Origin: an uncultured Spirochaetales bacterium
Lineage (GTDB): Bacteria > Spirochaetota > Spirochaetia > Sphaerochaetales > Sphaerochaetaceae
Direction of reading: 5' to 3'
Assembly: GCA_944388965.1 (NCBI GenBank)
Contig: CALXKL010000002.1
Coordinates: 62,001 to 126,000, forward strand
Length of the DNA: 64,000 bases
Below are positions 1 to 7,457 of this stretch, piece after piece (the first letter of the stretch is position 1; every line of letters starts with the position of its first letter). Under the pieces are notes generated by a model. The model did not search any database and was not told the origin of the DNA. It was given only the letters and a program-made list of their open reading frames with translations. Made by a program: the position numbers and the translations under genes.

Positions 1-300
1 GTGCCGACCTACATAACCTATATCGCCATCGAAATACTCTCCGGCGCCATCCGCGGCGCAGGCAAGGCCTTCGTCCCGACGGTCATCTGCATCACGGGAG
101 TGTGTCTGCTGAGGATCATCTGGCTGGAGGTCGCAGTGCCCATCTACAGGAGCGTGTACACGGTGTGCGCAGCCTACCCCGTCACCTGGACGGTCACCAG
201 CATCCTGTTCCTCATCTACTACAAGAAAGGTGCCTGGCTCGAGGACAGGCACCATGAACTGAAGCTGAAGTGGCTTAAGATGAAGCACCACAGAAGCTAG
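1..300 (+). CDS. MATE family efflux transporter, C-terminal fragment (cut by window edge)
   Basis: Reading is open from the first base and stops with TAG at 298-300, so this is the 3' end of a longer gene. The 99 residues contain two hydrophobic segments (about residues 25-50 and 55-75) and the phrase SGAIRGAGKAFVPTV, which resembles the conserved loop near the end of NorM/MATE cation- or sodium-coupled drug exporters, followed by a basic tail. A MATE protein has about 450 residues, so roughly three quarters lie upstream. Its stop overlaps the stop of the convergent thrC gene by two bases. Substrate cannot be inferred. Confidence 0.8.
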   Translation: MPTYITYIAIEILSGAIRGAGKAFVPTVICITGVCLLRIIWLEVAVPIYRSVYTVCAAYPVTWTVTSILFLIYYKKGAWLEDRHHELKLKWLKMKHHRS

Positions 301-1559
301 AACAGCTCGTGGTAGTCGGCTTCGATCGACCTGTATTCGCTCGGCCTTCCCATCAGCTCTTCAAGCGCCTTCGGCATTGGGACACTGGTTCCGACCAGAG
401 GCTCGACTACCGTGTCGAACTTTGCAGGATGCGCCGTCGAGACCAGCATGACGTCGTCCCTGTCGGAAAAGCGGGTCGCCCTGACGTATTCACCGCATGC
501 GGTATGGGGGCACATGACGTAGCCTTCCCGCTCGTAGACCGCCCTTATCGTGGATCTTATCTCGTCGTCCGATACGGACCATGACGACAGGTTCGCCTTG
601 ACCTCGTCGAATGTCGGAAACAGGTCGAATATCCTCTCCATGTTGGAAGGGGCGCCCACGTCCATGGCGTTGGCAAGCGTCCTCACGGAAGATCTCGGCT
701 CGTACTTCCCGCTCTCGAGGTAGTCGGGTATCGTCCTGTTGGCGTTGACCGCAAGCACGATCCTCTCTATCGGGGCCCCCATGGCCTTGGCCCAGTAGGC
801 GCCGGTGCAGTTGCCCACGTTCCCCGATGGGATGATGATCACGGGCCTCCTGCCCTTGTCCTTCACGTAGCGCATGGATGCATACACGTAGTACACCATC
901 TGGGGAAGCAGACGGCCGAGGTTGATCGAGTTGGCGGATGACAGGAGAGACGAATACTGCGGATCGACGAAGGCGCTCTTGACCATCCTCTGGCAGTCGT
1001 CGAACGAACCGTCGACCTCGTATGAGGACACGTTGTCACCCCAGCATGTGAGCTGCTGCTTCTGCCGCCTGGCGACACGTCCCTTGGGGAAGAGGACCTT
1101 GACCGAGAGGTTGCGTCTCTTCCAGAAGGCGGATGCGACCGCCCCACCCGTGTCGCCGCTCGTGGCGACGAGGATGCACAATCTCCTGTCCCTCTTTACC
1201 AGCATCCTCTCCATGGAGAAGGCAAGAAAGCGCGCACCGAAGTCCTTGAAGGCGCTCGTCGGACCATGGAACAGCTCCAGGACCGTGGAGTCGGCAAGAT
1301 CGTGCAGCGGAATCGGGAAGTCGAACGCCGCACTGCAAATCTCCTCAAGACAGTCCTCGAGTTCATCGCCCTCGAAGAAGGGCTCAAGCACCTTCGCGGC
1401 AAAAAGGCCGTATGGGGCGTCCACATCCAGTCCTTCCGGAAGAGCCGGAATCGAATCGGGAACGAAGAGCCCTCCGTCTTCCGCAAGACCCTTGAGTATG
1501 GCCTCTCCTGCACTCAGCTCTACCTTCCTCTCCATGTCGCGTGTCGAATGGTATTTCAC
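297..1559 (-). CDS. thrC: Threonine synthase
   Basis: This PLP-dependent fold-II enzyme converts O-phosphohomoserine to threonine and phosphate, the last step of threonine synthesis. The 420-residue length suits the ThrC family. The PLP lysine lies in HGPTSAFKDFGARF (about residues 97-110), and IIIPSGNVGNCTGAYWAK carries the glycine-rich phosphate-binding loop. The start is a GTG at 1557-1559 with GGAGG about eight bases upstream; the next ATG is eight codons inside. It lies 15 bases downstream of the thrA-like gene, so the two form an operon ending at a convergent overlap with the MATE gene. A second threonine-synthase-like gene lies at 41433-42638, but this one is the canonical ThrC. Confidence 0.95.
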   Translation of the reverse strand: MKYHSTRDMERKVELSAGEAILKGLAEDGGLFVPDSIPALPEGLDVDAPYGLFAAKVLEPFFEGDELEDCLEEICSAAFDFPIPLHDLADSTVLELFHGPTSAFKDFGARFLAFSMERMLVKRDRRLCILVATSGDTGGAVASAFWKRRNLSVKVLFPKGRVARRQKQQLTCWGDNVSSYEVDGSFDDCQRMVKSAFVDPQYSSLLSSANSINLGRLLPQMVYYVYASMRYVKDKGRRPVIIIPSGNVGNCTGAYWAKAMGAPIERIVLAVNANRTIPDYLESGKYEPRSSVRTLANAMDVGAPSNMERIFDLFPTFDEVKANLSSWSVSDDEIRSTIRAVYEREGYVMCPHTACGEYVRATRFSDRDDVMLVSTAHPAKFDTVVEPLVGTSVPMPKALEELMGRPSEYRSIEADYHELF

Positions 1560-1574
1560 TTCTCTGCCCTCCTG

Positions 1575-3962
1575 TCAGATGAGTCCCGCCCCGAGGTATA
1601 CGGACAGGCGGATGAGATCGCTGAACACGCCACCGGCCGTCACCTGCGGACCGGCGCCCGGTCCCTTGATGACCAGCGGCTGCTGAAAATAGCGGGCAGT
1701 GGTGAACGCTATGATGTTGTCACTTCCACCGGCCTGGGCGAATGGATGCGACATCGGCAGCGCCGAAAGCGACACCGAACATCTTCCGTTCTCCACACAG
1801 CCGATGTACCTGAGCACCTTGCCTTCCCTCTTCGCCTCGTCGTAGCGCCTCTTCATGTCCTCGTCGATCTCGCCGATGCGCGAGAGGAACTCCTCCTTGG
1901 AGACGTTCCTCAGGCTCTCCGGAACGAGCGACTGGACGGCGAAGTCGCCAAGCTCCACCCGGCTTCCGATTTCGCGGGCGAGGATGACCGTCTTTCTCGC
2001 GACGTCCATTCCGGACAGATCGTCCCTCGGATCGGGCTCCGTGTATCCCATGCCCTTGGCATCCAGCACCAGCTGGCTGAATGGTGTCGTCCCGTCGTAA
2101 TGGGCGAAGAGCCAGGCAAGCGTTCCGGACACGATGCCTTCTATCCTCTTCACCTCGTCTCCGGTCTGGATCAGGTCGTTGAGCGTGTTTATTATCGGCA
2201 GACCGGCTCCGACTGTCGTCTCATACAGGAAGCGTCTTCCGCTCTCCTGGCTGGTCTGCATCATCTTCTGGTAGTACTCGTAGCTGGCGGTGCATGCCTT
2301 CTTGTTCGGGGTTATGACATGGAAGTGCCTGAGCCAGGAGGCGTACTGCATGGCAAGAGCGTTGCTCGTGGTGCAGTCGATCAGCACCGCATGGGGATAG
2401 TACGAGGCGCCGACATGCCTGAGGAAGACATCCATGTCCAGAGGCACGGCTGCAAGCTGGAACGTATCACGCCAGCTGGACAGGTCCACACCCTCCTCTG
2501 ACAGGAGCATCTTCGTCGAATTGGCGATTCCACGAACCCTTATGTCCAGCTCGAACTGGCCACGTAGCCTCTCCTGCTCCTGTGCAAGCTGGTCCAGGAG
2601 CGTGCCGCCGATGTTGCCAGGTCCGAAGAGACCGACGGAAAGGGTCTGGGCCGAAAGGAAGAAGGATGAATGCAGGGCGCTGAGCGCCTTGTGCGAATCC
2701 TCCTCGCGGATGACGGCCGAGATGTTCCTCTCGGACGAACCCTGGGCGATCGCGCTGACGTTCACGCCCGCCCTGGCAAGGGCGGAGAAGAACTTGCCCG
2801 ACACGCCCACCTGGCCGCTCATCATCTCGCCGACGGCGGCGATGATTGCCATGCCGCCTACTGCGGATATCGATGCGATCTGATGGCTGTCCAGCTCGCT
2901 CTTGAACTCGTAGCGGGCACAGGAGGCCGCCTGTGTCATCTGGGAAGCCGGAACCGCGAAGCAGATCGAGTATTCGCTGGAGGCCTGCGAGATCAGGATG
3001 ACGCTGATTCCCTCCTCCCTCAGCGCGCTGAAGAGTCTGGATGAGATTCCTATCACGCCCGACATTCCGGCGCCTTCGACGTTTATTATCGCGATGGAGC
3101 GCATCACGGAGAACGCCTTTACAGGGCATCTCCTGTCGCGTGCACTGGTCATGCCGGTTATCAAGGTGCCGCTGTTGGTGTAATCGCCCCAGTAGCGGAG
3201 CTCTATCTCGATGCCTCTGCTCTGTGCCGGGATGAAGGCATGCGGATGGACGATCGGGGCTCCGAAGAAGCTCAGCTCGGTCGCCTCGGCGTATGTCAGG
3301 CGCTCTATCACACGGGCGGACGGGATGTCCCTGCTGCTTGCCGAACAGAAGAGGGAGCGGCTGTTCCAGAACGTGAGTTCTCCGTCGCATGATGCGGCGA
3401 TCAGGGATGCGCTGTATTCGCTCTCCCCCTCACCCTGGTAGGCATGGGACGAGTTCTGTCTCAGCTGGCCGTGGACTATGGTGACACCCTTGACGAAGCT
3501 TCTCGTCCTGAGCGCCGTCTCCACGTCCATCACCGTGGCCGTCATGCCCCGTCTCTCCAGATAGCACGATGCAAGATGTGAAAGGAAGCGGCTCGTGAGG
3601 CAGCTGAAGTAGTTCTCCGTGTTGCGCGATACGTCGCAAAGGAGCCAGACGGAACGCAGCAGGTCCTCCATGTCCTCGAAGTCGCCCCTGAGCATGTCCT
3701 CCATCCTGTCTGCGGCTCCAGCCTGACAGACGAAGGACTGCCAGGTGGACTCGCTCTTCTCCAGCATGGACCACAGCTTCTCGTCCTTCCTTGCGGCGCT
3801 CGAGAGGAGGTCATGGAACGACAGCTCGCCGCTTCTCAGCGGAGAGACCACGACGACCTGGCACGGATTGTCGTGAAGAGCCACGATGCTGCACAGCCTG
3901 TCCAGTCCGTCCAGGGACGCTATCATCGCCCCTTCGATCGCATGAATTCTGGTCGTCTCCAT
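1575..3962 (-). CDS. thrA: Homoserine dehydrogenase fused to a degenerate aspartokinase domain
   Basis: The 795-residue protein aligns end to end with bifunctional ThrA. The homoserine dehydrogenase half is intact: Rossmann motif GLFGPGNIGG (444-453), TPNKKA (551-556), ETTVGAGLP (581-589) and GYTEPDPRDDLSGMDVARK (639-657). Two ACT domains (about 290-430) retain the SSEYSI- and GSSERNIS-type loops. The aspartokinase half lacks its signatures: no KFGGTS at the start (IHAIEGA instead), GEGESEYSAS at 177-186 where E. coli ThrA has GRNGSDYSAA, and NSRSLFCSASSR where it has TDVDGVYTCDPR. I infer that kinase activity is lost and the domain serves structure or threonine feedback. A GGAGGAAGGGGG ribosome site precedes the ATG. 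A separate aspartokinase would be needed elsewhere. Confidence 0.88.
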   Translation of the reverse strand: METTRIHAIEGAMIASLDGLDRLCSIVALHDNPCQVVVVSPLRSGELSFHDLLSSAARKDEKLWSMLEKSESTWQSFVCQAGAADRMEDMLRGDFEDMEDLLRSVWLLCDVSRNTENYFSCLTSRFLSHLASCYLERRGMTATVMDVETALRTRSFVKGVTIVHGQLRQNSSHAYQGEGESEYSASLIAASCDGELTFWNSRSLFCSASSRDIPSARVIERLTYAEATELSFFGAPIVHPHAFIPAQSRGIEIELRYWGDYTNSGTLITGMTSARDRRCPVKAFSVMRSIAIINVEGAGMSGVIGISSRLFSALREEGISVILISQASSEYSICFAVPASQMTQAASCARYEFKSELDSHQIASISAVGGMAIIAAVGEMMSGQVGVSGKFFSALARAGVNVSAIAQGSSERNISAVIREEDSHKALSALHSSFFLSAQTLSVGLFGPGNIGGTLLDQLAQEQERLRGQFELDIRVRGIANSTKMLLSEEGVDLSSWRDTFQLAAVPLDMDVFLRHVGASYYPHAVLIDCTTSNALAMQYASWLRHFHVITPNKKACTASYEYYQKMMQTSQESGRRFLYETTVGAGLPIINTLNDLIQTGDEVKRIEGIVSGTLAWLFAHYDGTTPFSQLVLDAKGMGYTEPDPRDDLSGMDVARKTVILAREIGSRVELGDFAVQSLVPESLRNVSKEEFLSRIGEIDEDMKRRYDEAKREGKVLRYIGCVENGRCSVSLSALPMSHPFAQAGGSDNIIAFTTARYFQQPLVIKGPGAGPQVTAGGVFSDLIRLSVYLGAGLI

Positions 3963-4011
3963 TCACTACCCCCTTCCTCCGAGTTTTTTTTGCCTTCGTC
4001 TGGATACAGAA

Positions 4012-4032
4012 AGAGCCCGCAGAGGGGCCCTT
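4012..4032 (-). terminator. GC-rich stem-loop upstream of thrA
   Basis: On the minus strand AAGGGCCC and GGGCTCTT pair (one G-U) around a CTCTGC loop, followed by TTTCTGT. It lies between rpmB and thrA and could be a second terminator after rpmB or an attenuator for the threonine operon. No leader peptide rich in Thr codons was found, so attenuation is speculative. Confidence 0.35.
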
Positions 4033-4042
4033 CTTCAGAAAC

Positions 4043-4073
4043 GAAAAATGTCGTATGCAGATTGTTATACGAC
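4043..4073 (-). terminator. Rho-independent terminator at the end of rpmB
   Basis: The minus strand reads GTCGTAT, a ten-base loop, ATACGAC, then ATTTTTCG. The seven-base-pair stem begins across the rpmB stop codon and is followed by a T run. Confidence 0.55.
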
Positions 4074-4295
4074 CTTCTGGATCTTTCCGCTTCTGAGACA
4101 GCGCGTGCAGATCTTGATCGTCTTGGGTGTTCCATCGATGATGGTCCTGACCGTGACAAGGTTGGGTCTGAACTCCCTCTTCTTGGTCACGCCGATATGC
4201 TGTCCGACACCACCCTCTCTCTTGGGCTTACCCTTACGGGGAACGATCTGTCCGGAGACTGTACCCTTTCCGCAAATCTCACATCTTCTAGCCAT
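4065..4295 (-). CDS. rpmB: 50S ribosomal protein L28
   Basis: A small basic ribosomal large-subunit protein of 76 residues, starting MARRCEICGKG, the standard L28 N-terminus. Two CxxC pairs (CEIC near the start, CTRC near the end) would form a zinc ribbon, the C+ type of L28. An in-frame GTG four codons upstream is open, but the ATG at 4293-4295 has AAGGTGG at good spacing and matches the family start. It is monocistronic, with a terminator hairpin overlapping its stop and the thrA-thrC operon following on the same strand. Confidence 0.95.
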   Translation of the reverse strand: MARRCEICGKGTVSGQIVPRKGKPKREGGVGQHIGVTKKREFRPNLVTVRTIIDGTPKTIKICTRCLRSGKIQKVV

Positions 4296-4553
4296 GATTA
4301 TATCCACCTTGCCTTTGCTTTGATGTTTCCATGGCGGCCGAACCGGCTTCTCTGTACGGAATTCCTACGCACTCCGTGAGCATGAACAGATGGGACGGAT
4401 CGCCGCAACGCCTAAGACTTTATCAAAAAAGCCCGTCCTATGTAAATACCGTATCTGCCTTATTCCGAGTGAATTCATATAATATGGGATGGCAATCCAT
4501 CCACATCCGTGATCAAGTCATCGATCTAGGACGGATGACGGTCGCAAAAGGAT

Positions 4554-4582
4554 TTGTCAAAACACTCCCATTGGCCTATCCT
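4554..4582 (+). promoter_or_regulatory. Sigma-70-type promoter for the gene at 4596
   Basis: TTGTCA (4554-4559), 17 bases, then TATCCT (4577-4582). The predicted transcription start lies only a few bases before the ATG at 4596, which has no Shine-Dalgarno sequence. Confidence 0.5.
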
Positions 4583-4595
4583 TGTGCATGAATCC

Positions 4596-5006
4596 ATGAC
4601 CCAGGACAATCTGCTCGTCCTTCTGCCTCCACCCGATGTCGCAAGACAGGTGCGCAGACTGCAGAAGGCCCATTATGAGAGAAGCGGCGACTTCAGCCCC
4701 TATTCCACCCCGGTCGCGCTGATCCTCGGCCGGTGCGCCTCGACGCGCTTCGACAGGAGGACGCTACACATCACGGCCACGTTCTCGAGCGATGATGTCA
4801 TAAAGACCGGCTTCGGCCATGTACTGCGCTGCAGCGCGGACCTGTCGCAACTGCAGCGTGAGATGGATCTCCCCCAGACGGAGTGCGGCATCCTCTTCTC
4901 GAAGGAGAAGCCGGTGTTCGACGAGGACTTCTCATTCAGCGCCGACAGGTTCACCCTGGCACTCCTCAGGAGGGAGAAGGACGGAAGCTATCTGCTCCTG
5001 CAGTAG
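4596..5006 (+). CDS. Conserved-looking hypothetical protein, 136 aa
   Basis: Not recognised. The protein starts MTQDNLLVLLPPPDVARQ and is soluble, with mixed alpha/beta character and no signal peptide or membrane segment. The opening LLVLLPPPDVARQVRRLQ vaguely recalls 2'-5' RNA-ligase-like proteins, but the paired HxT/S motifs of that family are not seen, so no function is assigned. In-frame codons upstream (to 4554) overlap the promoter, so the ATG at 4596 is preferred. Its last 19 bases overlap the 3' end of the convergent nth gene. Confidence 0.6.
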   Translation: MTQDNLLVLLPPPDVARQVRRLQKAHYERSGDFSPYSTPVALILGRCASTRFDRRTLHITATFSSDDVIKTGFGHVLRCSADLSQLQREMDLPQTECGILFSKEKPVFDEDFSFSADRFTLALLRREKDGSYLLLQ

Positions 5007-5590
5007 TCCCTGACCGGACAGATGCCGCATTCGGGATTCCTGGCATGGCAGTACTTCCGGCCATGGAGATTGAGCACCATCGACAGTCTTGACCAGTCGC
5101 TGTCGGGAAAGGAGGACCTGATCTGCATCTCCACCTCGCCAGGGTCGGTGGCGTCGGTATAGCCCAGCCTTCTCGCCACACGGGAGAAGTGGGTGTCGAC
5201 TATGACGGCAGGTTCCTTCAGCACATGGTTGATGTAGCAGTTGGCGGTCTTCCTGCCCACGCCTGGCAGCCTGACCAGCTCCTCCATCGTGTCGGGGACA
5301 CGCCCGAGCCTTGCGACCTCTCCCGCCAAGGCCTTCAGATTGCGCGCCTTGGCCCGGTAGAAACCCAGGGAATGGATTATCCTCTCGATGTCCTCCAGCC
5401 TGGCGCCGGACAGGTCCTCAGGCGTCGGATAGCATCGCCACAGCTCGGGCGTGACGGCGTTCACATAGTCGTCTCTGGTCTGTGCGGACAGCATTACGCT
5501 TGCCAGAAAGCGGAACGGTTCATCCTCCTTCAGGAAGGAGATCTCCTGAGGATAGGTCCTTGAAAGTATATCGAATGCACTCCTGTCCAT
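4988..5590 (-). CDS. nth: Endonuclease III (DNA glycosylase/AP lyase)
   Basis: Base-excision repair enzyme that removes oxidised pyrimidines and cleaves the abasic site. The helix-hairpin-helix LPGVGRKTAN contains the catalytic lysine, VDTH holds the catalytic aspartate, and the C-terminal CHARNPECGICPVRDYC gives the four-cysteine [4Fe-4S] pattern. About 200 residues is typical. The frame is open four codons further, to 5602, but a TATGAT box at 5598-5603 overlaps that ATG and lies 7 bases before the ATG at 5588-5590, with TTCATC 17 bases further upstream. I therefore choose the inner ATG, giving a leaderless message. Confidence 0.93.
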   Translation of the reverse strand: MDRSAFDILSRTYPQEISFLKEDEPFRFLASVMLSAQTRDDYVNAVTPELWRCYPTPEDLSGARLEDIERIIHSLGFYRAKARNLKALAGEVARLGRVPDTMEELVRLPGVGRKTANCYINHVLKEPAVIVDTHFSRVARRLGYTDATDPGEVEMQIRSSFPDSDWSRLSMVLNLHGRKYCHARNPECGICPVRDYCRSR

Positions 5591-5638
5591 ATGCGCAATC
5601 ATAGCAGAAAGGCAAGCCGGGATGAACGCCTGTGCGGC

Positions 5639-5667
5639 TTGACACTTTCCCTGACTTGGGCAAGAAT
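5639..5667 (+). promoter_or_regulatory. Promoter of the tRNA-Pro gene
   Basis: TTGACA (5639-5644), a 17-base spacer and AAGAAT (5662-5667). The expected start of transcription is a few bases before the tRNA acceptor stem at 5682. Confidence 0.6.
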
Positions 5668-5681
5668 TGGCCTCGTTGCCT

Positions 5682-5754
5682 CGGGATGTCGCCTAGCGGC
5701 TATGGCGTCTGCTTTGGGAGCAGAATATCGATGGTTCGAGTCCATTCATCCCGA
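5682..5754 (+). tRNA. tRNA-Pro (anticodon UGG)
   Basis: A full cloverleaf can be drawn: acceptor CGGGATG/CATCCCG with discriminator A, D arm GCC/GGC around AGCGG, anticodon stem TCTGC/GCAGA with loop TTTGGGA (anticodon TGG at 5715-5717), and T arm GATGG/CCATT around TTCGAGT. The CCA tail is not encoded and must be added by the CCA-adding enzyme. It stands alone with its own promoter and terminator. Confidence 0.95.
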
Positions 5755-5760
5755 CTTCAC

Positions 5761-5796
5761 AGGACAGCGCGGAGAACGCTCTGCGCTGTCCTTTTC
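5761..5796 (+). terminator. Rho-independent terminator after tRNA-Pro
   Basis: AGGACAGCGC (5761-5770) and GCGCTGTCCT (5783-5792) form a perfect ten-base-pair stem followed by TTTT. Confidence 0.85.
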
Positions 5797-5812
5797 ATTT
5801 ACTTCCTGTCCC

Positions 5813-5841
5813 TTGTCCACAATCGGCCTGACGACTATCAT
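5813..5841 (+). promoter_or_regulatory. Promoter with -10 box seven bases before the start codon
   Basis: TTGTCC (5813-5818), 17 bases, TATCAT (5836-5841), then seven bases to the ATG at 5849. No Shine-Dalgarno sequence lies between, so the transcript is predicted to be leaderless. Confidence 0.6.
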
Positions 5842-5848
5842 TTGCCCT

Positions 5849-6766
5849 ATGGGAAGATTCGCCAGGGCCTTGTCGACGACGCTCATACTCGCATGCATCT
5901 GCCAGAGCGCTCTGGCCGACTCCGTCTTCTCCGACTACGACTTCACGTTCTACGAGACCGTCTCCGAGTCGCTGGCGATCATGGACAGCTCCACAATAGG
6001 CTTCGACTACACCGGATTCGGCTTCGTGGGAGGCGGAAACACCCATGGCCTGTTCGTGCGCTTCGGCCTCCAGATGCCCTACTCGTCGCTCGCGAACCTC
6101 TTCGTCCGCCGGGACGCTCCGGGTCAGGACGCCTCCGGCGGGACCACGACCCCTGAGACGGGAGGCGGAGGACAGGATGCAGATCCGGGTAGCACGGCTC
6201 CTCCGACAGGGTCCACGCAGGACACGCCGGCCCAGGGCGGCGACATCGAGCTGGTCACGGGATCGTCGTCGCAGGAGAGTCTCAAGAGCGAATACAGGCT
6301 CACCTTCATCCTCGGCCCCGCATTGAGACATGTGTTCACCCCCTACCTCGACCTGTATGCAGGCATAGGTCCGAAGCTTGAGGAGTACATCACCGTCGAC
6401 TCGGACAGGCTATCCACAGCCAGGGTGACCACCTATGACACGGTGCTCGCCCTCGACTTCGACATCGGAGTCAAGTTCAACCTTGGCGACAACACATCAT
6501 GCCGCATAGGCGTGTACTCGACATACGAGCTGCTGAGCTACACGTACTCCACCACCGACGATGCGGATGGAAGACGGATGACGAGCACCTCAGACATCCA
6601 TCTGAACGCAATCGCCACCGGAGAGTCGAGAATCCCCCTGTCCGCAATCGGCTACATATCCATGGGCACGACGTTCTCGAGCTCCATGAGGACAAGAATA
6701 TACCGCTACGAGACCACCTCGCCCGAAATCGGCCAGGGGGAGAGCGTCATCATCGGCCAGGAGTGA
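5849..6766 (+). CDS. Exported outer-membrane beta-barrel-like protein
   Basis: The 305-residue protein has a signal peptide (MGRFARALSTTLILACICQSALA, cleavage expected before DSVFSD). The mature part alternates short amphipathic strands with glycines and aromatic residues, as in spirochaete outer-membrane beta-barrel proteins. A long low-complexity Gly/Thr/Pro/Asp loop (about residues 90-130) looks like a surface-exposed insert. The frame is open upstream to 5591, but that part overlaps the tRNA and its terminator, so the ATG at 5849 is chosen; it agrees with the signal peptide and the promoter. No named family is recognised. Confidence 0.7.
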   Translation: MGRFARALSTTLILACICQSALADSVFSDYDFTFYETVSESLAIMDSSTIGFDYTGFGFVGGGNTHGLFVRFGLQMPYSSLANLFVRRDAPGQDASGGTTTPETGGGGQDADPGSTAPPTGSTQDTPAQGGDIELVTGSSSQESLKSEYRLTFILGPALRHVFTPYLDLYAGIGPKLEEYITVDSDRLSTARVTTYDTVLALDFDIGVKFNLGDNTSCRIGVYSTYELLSYTYSTTDDADGRRMTSTSDIHLNAIATGESRIPLSAIGYISMGTTFSSSMRTRIYRYETTSPEIGQGESVIIGQE

Positions 6767-6829
6767 GCCGCTTGCCAGGTGCATGGACATAAACGATGAA
6801 GAATCGCTCCCTGTGTGCACACTTGACAT

Positions 6830-6858
6830 TTGTCTTTCCTTCTTCTTTGCCTTACAAT
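6830..6858 (+). promoter_or_regulatory. Candidate promoter for the small gene at 6894
   Basis: TTGTCT (6830-6835), 17 bases, TACAAT (6853-6858). The leader would be about 29 bases with AAGGAGGAG before the ATG. A perfect TTGACA at 6823-6828 is also present but too far from TACAAT. Confidence 0.5.
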
Positions 6859-6893
6859 TCCAGACAGGAGAAAGTCTTATCAAGGAGGAGAAC

Positions 6894-7181
6894 ATGGCCG
6901 AAACCATGACTAACGAGGAGGTCTACGACTTCATCGGTGAACTTGCGATTGCATTGTATTCGAAGAAGATCCGCATCTCGCTGGGTGCGCTGAGGGTCAT
7001 TCTCGCGGACAAGGGCCGCGACTACAATAACAACAGAGGTATGGCCACAGGTGTCAGCGCGGCATACAGGAGGTGGAAGGACAAGGACCCCGTCGTCTAC
7101 CACGCGATCGCCTACACCTACACCGACAAGGACGGCAACCTCGCCTGGGACAAGGGAAGCGGAGAGGTTCCGACCCGCTGA
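6894..7181 (+). CDS. Small hypothetical protein, 95 aa
   Basis: A soluble protein beginning MAETMTNEEVYDFIGELA. The start has an excellent AAGGAGGAG ribosome site; the frame is open upstream to 6783 but that part overlaps the promoter. It contains a basic middle (SKKIRISLGALRVILADKG) and an aromatic C-terminal half (AAYRRWKDKDPVVYHAIAY). No family is recognised. The strong translation signals and a following stem-loop at 7191 suggest a well-expressed, separately transcribed gene. Confidence 0.75.
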   Translation: MAETMTNEEVYDFIGELAIALYSKKIRISLGALRVILADKGRDYNNNRGMATGVSAAYRRWKDKDPVVYHAIAYTYTDKDGNLAWDKGSGEVPTR

Positions 7182-7190
7182 GATGCATGA

Positions 7191-7214
7191 TGCAGGGCCG
7201 ATGCCGGCCCTGCA
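7191..7214 (+). terminator. Perfect GC-rich stem-loop after the small gene
   Basis: TGCAGGGCCG and CGGCCCTGCA form a ten-base-pair stem with loop ATGC, ten bases after the stop codon. There is no T run, so it may instead stabilise the 3' end or be a weak terminator between the genes at 6894 and 7242. Confidence 0.45.
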
Positions 7215-7241
7215 CTGCGCTTCGACGGACAGGAGGTCGAA

Positions 7242-7457
7242 ATGTCGAATGAACATGTCACGGCAGGACTCGTCATCCTACTGATCGCTCTGGGAATCTT
7301 CCTGCTGCTGAGGGCCTTGATGTGCTGGTACTGGAAGATCGGACGGAGAATCGAGCTGATGGAGGAGCACAACGCCCTGCTGGAAAGACAGCTCAAGGTG
7401 CTTGAGGCGATCAGGGACAAGGGCTCAGGGGTTGAACCGCATCGAGACGGTGAATGA
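7242..7457 (+). CDS. Small single-pass membrane protein, 71 aa
   Basis: One hydrophobic helix (VTAGLVILLIALGIFLLLRA, residues 6-25) is followed by a tryptophan/arginine boundary and a charged, probably coiled-coil segment (RRIELMEEHNALLERQLKVL). CAGGAGG lies at good spacing before the ATG. It resembles small inner-membrane anchored proteins of unknown role; no family name is assigned. Its last 33 bases overlap the 3' end of the convergent beta-barrel gene. Confidence 0.6.
   Translation: MSNEHVTAGLVILLIALGIFLLLRALMCWYWKIGRRIELMEEHNALLERQLKVLEAIRDKGSGVEPHRDGE

Noticed and set aside
3983-3990. Run of eight T residues as a plus-strand terminator
   Set aside because: No stem precedes it on the plus strand, and both flanking genes are on the minus strand.
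4478-4483. TATAAT as a plus-strand promoter
   Set aside because: No suitable -35 box and no plus-strand start at a fitting distance; the promoter at 4554-4582 fits the downstream gene better.
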